64,000 bases of DNA. It comes from CAIWHR01 sp963788185. Lineage in GTDB: Bacteria > Pseudomonadota > Gammaproteobacteria > Burkholderiales > Casimicrobiaceae. Positions 57,528 through 64,000 of this stretch are shown piece after piece. A program made the translations under genes and the position numbers. Numbering within the stretch: the stretch's first letter is position 1; every line of letters starts with the position of its first letter. The notes under the pieces are model-generated. The model saw only the letters and a list, made by a program, of their open reading frames with translations. It was not told where the DNA came from and did not search any database. The stretch lies in assembly GCA_963788185.1 (NCBI GenBank), contig CAWBGE010000013.1:171172-235171 (forward strand). Reading direction: 5' to 3'.

Positions 57528-58895
57528 GTTGTGTATGACGTGAAGTGAGAGGGCGGCGTATTCTTGATGGTCGACCAAGACTATCAACCTTTTTGCAAAG
57601 GAGTGAATACGCCGTGAGTCACGATAACGTTTTCGCGTTGAAGAATCCAGCGGTGCCGAACGAGGTTCGGGACGCGCTGACCGAAGTGCTGCGAGAGGGA
57701 GCCCGGACGTTGCTGGCGCAGGCGATCGAAGCGGAGGTGGCCGAGTTCCTGGCGGTGCATGCCGACAAGCGCGATGCGGCCGGTCGGACGCGTCTGGTAC
57801 GCAACGGCCACCTGCCCGAACGCACGGTCCAGACCGGCATCGGTGCGGTGACGGTGAAGGCACCGCGGGTGCGGGATCGGGCCGGGCAGCTGCGCTTCGT
57901 CTCGTCGATCCTGCCGCCGTATCTGCGGCGGACGAAGACGATCGAAGAGTTGTTGCCGTGGCTGTACCTGAAGGGGATCTCGACCGGCGGTTTCGGGGAA
58001 GCGCTGGCCGCGTTGCTGGGTCGCGATGCGCCGGGGCTGTCGGCGGGTACGATCAGCCGCCTGAAGGCGGTCTGGCAGGAAGAACACGCGCAGTGGGAGA
58101 AGCGCAGCCTGGCCCACAAGCGGTACGTGTACCTGTGGGTCGACGGCATTCACTTCGGGGTGCGGATGGAAGCGGCCAACCAGTGCATCCTGGTGGTGAT
58201 GGGCGCCACGGCGGACGGCAAGAAGGAACTGGTGGCGCTCACCGATGGGTTTCGCGAATCCGAGCAGTCGTGGAAGGAGGTGTTGCTGGACCTGAAGCGA
58301 CGCGGTCTGAAGCACGATCCCCAGCTCGCTATCGGCGACGGTGCGCTTGGCTTCTGGAAGGCGCTGCCGCAGGTGTTTGGCACGACCCGTGAGCAGCGCT
58401 GCTGGGTGCACAAGACGGCCAACGTGCTCAACAAGCTGCCCAAGCATCTGCAACCCAAGGCGAAGTCCGATCTGCACCAGATCTGGATGGCCGAAACGCG
58501 CGACGACGCGCATCGCGCCTTCGCCACGTTCGTGCAGACCTACGAGCCGAAGTATCCGAAGGCCGCCGAGTGCCTGGCCAAAGACCAGGACGCGCTGCTC
58601 GCCTTCTACGACTTTCCGGCGGTGCACTGGATTCACTTGCGTACCACCAACCCGATCGAATCGACCTTCGCCACCGTCCGTCTGCGCACGGTCAAGTCTC
58701 GTGGTTGCGGATCGCGCGCGAGCATTCTGTCGACGGTGTTCAAACTCGCGCAAAGCGCAGAGCAGCGGTGGCAGAAACTGCGTGGCGCCGAGATGATCGC
58801 GAAGGTCATCACCGGAGTTCAGTTCAGAAACGGAGTCGAAGTGCCGAAGAAAGACCGTCAGAAAATCGCCGCCTGATCAAAGCGCCGTACACAAC
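57528..58895 (+). mobile_element. IS256-family insertion sequence
   Basis: The ends GTTGTGTATGACG (57,528-57,540) and CGCCGTACACAAC (58,883-58,895) are inverted repeats with 11 of 13 matches, enclosing one transposase gene. The flanks GCTCGGAA and GTAGCCGC do not match, so no target-site duplication is visible. The element interrupts the ATPase gene of the Ugp-like importer. Confidence 0.85.
57614..58876 (+). CDS. IS256-family transposase (mutator type)
   Basis: A 420-residue DDE transposase. Acidic residues lie in LWVDGIHFGVRMEA, LAIGDGALGFWKAL and the TNPIESTFATVRLRT segment. The N-terminus REGARTLLAQAIEAEVAEFL and GRTRLVRNGHLPER is typical of the family. GTG at 57,614 with AGGAG upstream gives the usual length. 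The frame is complete, so the copy may be active. Confidence 0.95.
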   Translation: MSHDNVFALKNPAVPNEVRDALTEVLREGARTLLAQAIEAEVAEFLAVHADKRDAAGRTRLVRNGHLPERTVQTGIGAVTVKAPRVRDRAGQLRFVSSILPPYLRRTKTIEELLPWLYLKGISTGGFGEALAALLGRDAPGLSAGTISRLKAVWQEEHAQWEKRSLAHKRYVYLWVDGIHFGVRMEAANQCILVVMGATADGKKELVALTDGFRESEQSWKEVLLDLKRRGLKHDPQLAIGDGALGFWKALPQVFGTTREQRCWVHKTANVLNKLPKHLQPKAKSDLHQIWMAETRDDAHRAFATFVQTYEPKYPKAAECLAKDQDALLAFYDFPAVHWIHLRTTNPIESTFATVRLRTVKSRGCGSRASILSTVFKLAQSAEQRWQKLRGAEMIAKVITGVQFRNGVEVPKKDRQKIAA

Positions 58896-59752
58896 GTAGC
58901 CGCTTTCAGAAAAGACGGATATGTTCGGGCCGCACTCCCACCTGGTAGTCGCCCTGAGGAAGGCGGTTGCCCACGATCTGTGCGGAACCGTCGACCACCC
59001 AGCCTGCTGCTGGATGGCGAGATGTCCAGAATGTTCATTGGGGGCGTGCCGATGAAGCGTGCGGCGAACGTCGATACCGGTTCTTCATAAAGCTCCGTCG
59101 GCGTACCGCTTTGCTCCACGCGGCCTTCGCGCATCAGGATGATGCGGTCGGCCATGCTCATGGCTTCCGTCTGGTCATGCGTCACGAACACCATGGCGAT
59201 GCGGAGGCGACGCTGCAGCGAGCGAATTTCGTTGCGCATCTCTGCGCGCAACTTGGCGTCCAGATTGGAGAGCGGTTCGTCGAGAAGGCAGACCGGCGTT
59301 TCGGCAATCAATGCGCGCCCCAGCGCGACACGTTGCTGCTGCCCGCCCGACATCTGGCTGGGCCGACGGTCAAGCAGCGCCGACAAGCCGAGCAGATCGA
59401 CAATCCGGGCCAACCGCTGCTGGCACTCCGCCTTCGGGACACCGCGTACCGACAGGCCAAACACGATGTTCTCGGCAACCGTCATGTGCGGAAACAGCGC
59501 ATACGACTGGAAGACCATCGACAGGTTGCGCTGCGAGGAAGGCAGCGACGTCACATCGCGCCCGGCGATGCTGACGGTCCCCGCGGTCGCCAGTTCGAGC
59601 CCGGCAATCAGCCGTAGCGTCGTTGACTTCCCGCACCCGGAAGGACCCAGCAACGCGACAAACTCGCAGGAGCCGGTGTCGAAGCTCACGTTGTCGACAG
59701 CGCAGATACTGCCCCATTTTTTTACAAGGTTCCGTACCGCTATCCCTGACAC
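58896..59752 (-). pseudogene. Ugp/MalK-like ABC ATPase, interrupted by IS256 and frameshifted
   Basis: From the ATG at 59,752 the frame gives Walker A GPSGCGKSTTLRLIAG, signature MSGGQQQRVALGRAL, Walker B VCLLDEPLSNLDAKLR and VTHDQTEAMS. It runs on to RFIGTPPMNILDIS. The family sequence then shifts frame: VDGSAQIVGNRLPQGDYQVG and VRPEHIRLF before a stop. The IS256 right end follows at once, with the last domain on its far side (57,353-57,527). The catalytic core is intact, but the substrate-specific C-terminal part is split. Confidence 0.88.
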
Positions 59753-59774
59753 GAGATTCTCCTGATGCTCCGCC

Positions 59775-60585
59775 TCACGCGAGCACGAATTTCTTCTTCA
59801 GCTTCTCCGGAATTGCAGCCACGGCCGTGCGTGCTGCGGCGCCGGTGACGATGTAGTCGATGCGCTCCAGGGTGGCGATGACCGCAAGGGCGGTGCGGTC
59901 GAGTTTGGCGTGGTCCGCAACCACGATGACCATCTGCGCGATTTCGATCATGGCTTGCTGGGCGCAGGCAACCTGCGGGTGCGACGTGCAGATCAGCAGG
60001 CGCCTGACGTCGACTGCGGCCACGCTGAGAATCGCTTTGTCCACATTGAAGGAACGGACCATCGTGGCGGCCATTGTGCCGCTGAACGAACGATTGATTG
60101 AGAACGTACTCGCCGCCGACGACATGGATCGCGCGCGCACCGCCGGCTATCAGGGTCGCCAGCACGTCCTGGCCATTGGTCACGAAAGTCAAGGACGGAT
60201 TGCCCGCCAAGAGCTTGGCTACCTGCAACGACGTGGTGCCGCTGTCGATCAATACCGCATCGCCATCGGCCACCATGGCAGCAGCAGCGGCAGCGATCCG
60301 CAGTTTTTCTTCAAGATTGGTCGTCTCTCGGACGGTGGTGTCGTTGTCATGAGTCACTTGCGTGACGTTGACGGCACCGCCGTGAGTGCGCCGCAACAAC
60401 TTGCGGTCTTCGAGTTCAGTGAGGTCGCGACGGATCGTTGCTATGGAAACGCCCAATTCGTCTTTCAGTAACCGAGCGTCGACAAACAGGCGCGAGCGGA
60501 CCAACTCCAGCAGGTGCGCCTGGCGGCGCGGAGCCGACCGCAGGTCTTCCCGATCCTTTCGCTCAACAGGCAAGGCAGCAGCCAT
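59775..60585 (-). pseudogene. DeoR/GlpR-family regulator, frameshifted
   Basis: The first frame from 60,585 has the DeoR helix-turn-helix (VDARLLKDELGVSIATIRRD, LLRRTHGGAV) and a sensor domain to VVGGEYVLNQSF. The rest, SGTMAATMVRSFNVDKAILS to EKLKKKFVLA, is in another frame ending at 59,775. The break coincides with a tandem duplication of four bases (GAACGAAC on the plus strand, 60,084-60,091). DeoR proteins sense sugar phosphates, fitting a role as repressor of the adjoining importer operon. The remaining N-terminal part might still bind DNA. Confidence 0.87.
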
Positions 60586-60888
60586 CCCGGACCTTCGATT
60601 TGCGTGTTTGCGATCATTGTATGCTCGTGTTCACGCATGTCAAGCGGCGGGTGCGCGAACGCGCGCACAGTTCCATCGCGGGACTGCAGCGGTTTTGCTT
60701 GGCGATCCGGACCCAATTGAACTGGGACCCACGAACATCTGGCCGGCATCCGGCGAACTGCAGCCCTATAAGAAAGCCGCCGATAGTGGCCTCACGGCGG
60801 CGCGATTGCACCGAGCCGGAATTTCAACGTATGGCTGAGCCGCTCGCGTAAGGCAGCCCGCTTGCACGAAGCGTCTGCCACCTTGACA
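60586..60888. other. Short gene-free stretch upstream of the DeoR-type gene
   Basis: No gene was seen. This stretch should carry the promoter and operator of the DeoR-type operon, but no certain sites were found. Confidence 0.5.
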
Positions 60889-61431
60889 TCACAGCAAGCC
60901 CTTCAGTCGAAGGAGCCCAAAAGCAGCGACCGTTGTTGCGTCTTTGATTGTTCCGTCTTCAATCATGGTCTGAACGACCTGCACTGGAAACGCTCTGCCC
61001 ACGAGACCTTCTTCCTCGACATCGAGCTGCGCTTCACCCTCGCACAGGTCTGTGGCGAGGTACAAGTCATACGCCTGACTGGAGTGACCGTAGGCCAGGA
61101 ACAGCCGTCCGGCATGGAGCATCGAACCCGCTACGAGCCCGGTTTCCTCCCGAAGCTCAGCTTTCGCGAGTTCAAGAGGATCGATTGCTCGATCTTCCCA
61201 CGAGCCCTGCGGTAGTTCCCAGAATCGCCCTCTCACAGGGTAGCGGTACTGCTCGACAAGGTAGATGGAATGGTCTCGAACGGCTGCGATTACCGCAAAG
61301 TCTGCCTTTTCGACGACACCGTAAATCCCCGCCGTTCCATTACTCCGGAGAATCGCATCTTCGCGCACGGTCATCCAGCGGTTCTTGTACACGACCGTAG
61401 TTCCAGTGGTCTCAATCTCAGGTTTGGACAC
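60889..61431 (-). CDS. NUDIX hydrolase, ADP-ribose pyrophosphatase-like
   Basis: A 180-residue NUDIX protein. The Nudix box lies in the stretch GSWEDRAIDPLELAKAEL followed by REETGLVAG, with the REEtG core. The upstream LVEQYRYPVRGRFWELPQGS is typical of ADP-sugar pyrophosphatases. It would cleave ADP-ribose or a nucleotide sugar. The frame is intact. It faces the same way as the DeoR operon but is separated from it by about 300 nt. Confidence 0.9.
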   Translation of the reverse strand: MSKPEIETTGTTVVYKNRWMTVREDAILRSNGTAGIYGVVEKADFAVIAAVRDHSIYLVEQYRYPVRGRFWELPQGSWEDRAIDPLELAKAELREETGLVAGSMLHAGRLFLAYGHSSQAYDLYLATDLCEGEAQLDVEEEGLVGRAFPVQVVQTMIEDGTIKDATTVAAFGLLRLKGLL

Positions 61432-61662
61432 AGCGAGGGACTCCTTGGCGCCAACTGACGACTCACAGCAATGGACCGGGGGGCATTGAAAGGTTGACGC
61501 GACTCAAGGAGGGAAAACGCGAACCGGGCGAGACTCTGACGCTCCAATGCCGCAACGCAGATTTTCCCGGCAGTCATTGTAATACCAGTGCTACCCTTGT
61601 GGTCCGAGATATGCAAGGGCTCTCAGCAGTACAAATAGCATCGGTCTATAACGGAGATCTTC

Positions 61663-62350
61663 GTGGACTCGGATTTCTATGAAATGGCAGTTCGCATGAT
61701 CGCCGCGTTGGCGGCCGGATCACTCATCGGCTATGAGCGTTCCTATCGTGGCCGACCTGCCGGCTTTCGCACCCATGCACTTGTTTGCATGGCGTCCAGC
61801 GTCCTGATGTTGGTCACCGTCTACGAGGCACACTGGGTTCGCGCGGCCGAGTGAGTACCGCCTCGATCCAACGCGCATGTCACAGGGAATCATGACGGGT
61901 ATCGGCTTTCTCGGCGCTGGCGTGATCATGCATGAAGGCTTCTCGGTACGCGGTCTAACGACTGCGGCATCGATCTGGATTACCGCCGCGATTGGCATCT
62001 TGGCCGGGATTGGCTTCTACTTTCCCATGGCGTTGTCTGTAATCCTCACGTTGGGCGTTTTGTCGGTGTTTCGCTGGATCGAGGCGCGTATGCCAACCCA
62101 GGCCTACTACCAATTCGAGGTACGCTGCTCACGCGAAGGGGGGCTGGACGAGAGCCAGATCCGGGATGTGGTCAAACGTGGCGGCTTCACCATTGCCAAC
62201 TTCAGTTACCGGCTGGACGGCGAGGGGCGGATTCGACGCTACAGCATGACGATCGCATCTGCTGATCGATCTGCTGCCGGGCGGCTGGCCATGACACTCG
62301 AAAACGCCGAGTACGTGCAGGAGTTCCGGATCGCCCCGACAGGGGATTGA
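61663..62350 (+). pseudogene. MgtC/SapB-family membrane protein, frameshifted
   Basis: The first frame starts at GTG 61,663 (GGAG upstream) and reads MIAALAAGSLIGYERSYRGR and AGFRTHALVCMASSVLML to a TGA. The rest, YRLDPTRMSQGIMTGIGFLG, AGVIMHEGFSVRGLTTAASI and a cytosolic ACT-like tail, is in another frame to 62,350. The break is a four-base tandem duplication, GAGTGAGT (61,849-61,856); removing one GAGT restores the reading frame across AAEYRLDPTRMS. MgtC proteins aid growth at low magnesium. Confidence 0.88.
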
Positions 62351-62644
62351 ATTCGATGGTCGGGAGGGGCCGGACACCGCCAGACCGTCGTCGGTTCCAA
62401 CTTGGCCCCACCAACCGTCGCGCCGTACGACGCGCCGGTGCCGACGGCGCTACTGGCGACCGTGGTCCACGTCCTGGTCGGCGGCGCAACGCGGCATTAG
62501 CCCAGCTCGACGGAGTCGCTCGGCTTTCCATGGCGGTCTCCAACGCCGACAATGCCACCAACGCTGTCGCGGCCCTATGGGTTCTCCAGCAGTGATGGCC
62601 ACCTTCGAAGGGCATCGCTACCCCCGCCGTGGACCACCCTCCGC
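62351..62644. other. Gap before the HExxH gene, no supported gene
   Basis: A short open frame (62,347-62,595) was judged not coding. No other structure was seen. Confidence 0.5.
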
Positions 62645-63502
62645 ATGCCGACGTCCCCAAGAAAAGACATCGAACGCTACCTTCGCCACGGCCAGCACGA
62701 CGATTTCTTCCGCGCCTGGCCGGGGGAGGACTTCCTGGCCCGCGCGAAATGCGGCCATGCCGCGCTGCTTGAGGCGCTGATCGCGACGGTCCGCCAACGA
62801 ACCCGGCACGCGACGATGCCCGAAGCCCTCGCCGGCATCGACGTGGTCGCGGTCACCCGCGCGAAGGTGGCGCCGATGGTCCGCGGGCTGTTCCCGCGCG
62901 ACGAACAGGAGACGGTCCTCGACGTGCTCGGGCGCTCCGTGGTCTTTGTGACGCCGGACACGATCACTACGGTGCTCTCCGGGACGCGCTGGCTCAGTAC
63001 GGCTTGGGACCTGGCCAACCTCTACCTGGAAAGTTGCGATGCGGAACTGCTCGGGCCGGACGCGCGGCAAATCGTCGGCCTCGCCGAGGAGTCGACCTGC
63101 TACGTGTCTGCCGAGTACTTCCGAGCGCCGAGCTGCTTTGCCGACTTCGTGGTGCACGAGGCAGCGCACATCTTTCACAACTGCAAGCGGCGAATGATCG
63201 GACTGCGCGAAATCCGCGGGCGTGAGTGGCTGCTGGAGATCGACTATCGGCGGCGTGAAACGTTCGCGTATGCCTGCGAAGCCTACAGCCGGATCTGCGA
63301 GTGCGGCGCCAGCCCCCACGCACGGCGGCAGCTGCTGGCGGACCTCGAGCCGGGAACAACGCTGGCGGACGACCGCGTCGATGCCGGCGAGTACCTCGAC
63401 ATCCTGGGTGAAGCCGTGGCCGCCCGCAACGGCTGGAAGCGCATCCTGGCGCGCTGCGCTGCATCCCGGCCAGTCCGCGCCCGGGCGGTCAGCGCCGCGT
63501 GA
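62645..63502 (+). CDS. HExxH-motif putative metallopeptidase of unknown family
   Basis: A 285-residue protein without a signal peptide. The zinc-binding motif is in FVVHEAAHIFHNCKRR (His171, Glu172, His175). A possible third ligand is one of the glutamates in RRRETFAYACEAYSRICE (205 or 212). The N-terminal half has helical segments and VVFVTPDTITTVLSG. I do not recognise a named family. Similar gene neighbourhoods, near a DUF932 gene, occur in plasmids and integrative elements, so it may belong to such an element. The substrate is unknown. Confidence 0.75.
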   Translation: MPTSPRKDIERYLRHGQHDDFFRAWPGEDFLARAKCGHAALLEALIATVRQRTRHATMPEALAGIDVVAVTRAKVAPMVRGLFPRDEQETVLDVLGRSVVFVTPDTITTVLSGTRWLSTAWDLANLYLESCDAELLGPDARQIVGLAEESTCYVSAEYFRAPSCFADFVVHEAAHIFHNCKRRMIGLREIRGREWLLEIDYRRRETFAYACEAYSRICECGASPHARRQLLADLEPGTTLADDRVDAGEYLDILGEAVAARNGWKRILARCAASRPVRARAVSAA

Positions 63503-63791
63503 TGCGGGGTCCCCGTTCCCGGGTGGACGTAGCCGGAGCATCGCCACCGTTCCTGCCCTGACCATCGATCAGGCCCAAGGACCGTGCGATCCGCGCGGCG
63601 GATAAAGCAAGCCCCCATCGCTGGGGGCTTGTAGGGGCACAACTCATCCAATCATTCTTCTCGGGCGACGCCGCTGCGATCGAATCATCGCGCTGGTCGA
63701 GGACACCAAACGGGTCGGACACCCGCAGATCGAGGCCTGCGCGGTCCAACTCGGAGGCACGAGCATGGCGCCCACCCCCCGGTCGAAGCGA
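63503..63791. other. Intergenic stretch with a GC-rich hairpin
   Basis: AAGCCCCC (63,609-63,616) pairs with GGGGGCTT (63,623-63,630) around a 6-nt loop. No clear T run follows on either strand, so it is only a weak terminator candidate. No gene was seen. Confidence 0.5.
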
Positions 63792-64000
63792 TCAGGCCGC
63801 CTCTGCGAGCTCTTGCCACTCCCGCGACGACAGTTCGATCAACTTGCCGCCCAGCGCTTCGAACTCTGTCGCCCGGTCGTAATCCTCGACGTCCTGCGAG
63901 TAGTGCGTGACGGCGTTGACCAAGCCGTAGGCGGACAGATCGCCGGCGACAATGAGGTGCCCGCAATACGCCGGCACGTTCACCCTCGTTCAGGGCGTAG
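63792..64000 (-). pseudogene. DUF932-like protein, C-terminal part, broken near the window edge
   Basis: The last 63 residues read LSAYGLVNAVTHYSQDVEDY, DRATEFEALGGKLIEL and SSREWQELAEAA, like the end of plasmid/ICE-borne DUF932 proteins. In frame, a TGA lies just upstream (63,990-63,992), while another frame (YALNEG) continues to the edge, so a frameshift is likely. The gene runs out of the window. Confidence 0.6.

Noticed and set aside
63609..63630. Hairpin considered as a rho-independent terminator
   Set aside because: Neither strand shows a proper T run after the stem.

Overview
The window comes from a GC-rich betaproteobacterium. Supporting signs are the alpha operon order rpsK-rpsD-rpoA-rplQ, a full ccmABCDEFGHI cluster, a HutF/HutG-type histidine degradation operon and an HAE1-type RND efflux operon; the order within the class cannot be fixed by eye. 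It falls into two parts. Positions 1 to about 24,300 are a dense chromosomal backbone in which every gene reads intact. From the tRNA-Ser(GGA) at 24,335 to the right edge lies accessory DNA with an integrase, insertion sequences, degenerate repeats and many broken genes.

Backbone. The end of the ribosomal alpha operon (1-2,340) closes with a clear terminator. It is followed by an SRPBCC protein, a NitT/TauT-type ABC importer on the minus strand (3,111-5,712), a divergent hutD-hutF-hutI-hutG operon with a DUF2007/zinc-ribbon gene (5,928-10,243), and a long minus-strand block for cytochrome c. Read in the direction of transcription that block is ccmA-B-C-D-E-F-G-H-I (21,717 to 14,642), an octaheme CxxCK nitrite reductase-like cytochrome (14,460 to 12,727), a second ccmI-like gene, and protoporphyrinogen oxidase. 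A perfect FNR-type box (14,556-14,569) lies about 100 nt upstream of the octaheme cytochrome, which suggests anaerobic control. A MaeB-type malic enzyme follows on the plus strand.

Accessory region. The tRNA-Ser gene is followed by a stand-alone arm-type DNA-binding protein overlapping a full tyrosine recombinase gene, then a repeat-rich stretch, two decayed membrane-protein genes and a regulator. An intact segment (28.9-38.5 kb) carries an MscS-like channel, a patatin-like lipoprotein and a tripartite RND efflux operon. After an unknown exported protein and an NmrA-like reductase come a MITE-like palindrome and an IS110/IS1111 element.

From 43.8 to 60.6 kb two ABC importer systems are surrounded by phosphoester enzymes: an Afu-like system with an SDR, then a HAD hydrolase, GalT, a histidine-phosphatase-like protein, an inositol-monophosphatase-like enzyme, a GpdQ-like phosphodiesterase and a Ugp-like sugar/glycerophosphodiester importer with a DeoR regulator. 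I infer a phosphorylated-carbohydrate or phosphodiester scavenging locus that is now decaying. Its solute-binding protein, permeases, ATPase and regulator carry frameshifts, and an IS256-family element splits the ATPase. The right end holds a NUDIX hydrolase, a broken mgtC, an HExxH protein and a DUF932 remnant, the last two suggesting that an integrative element continues past the window.
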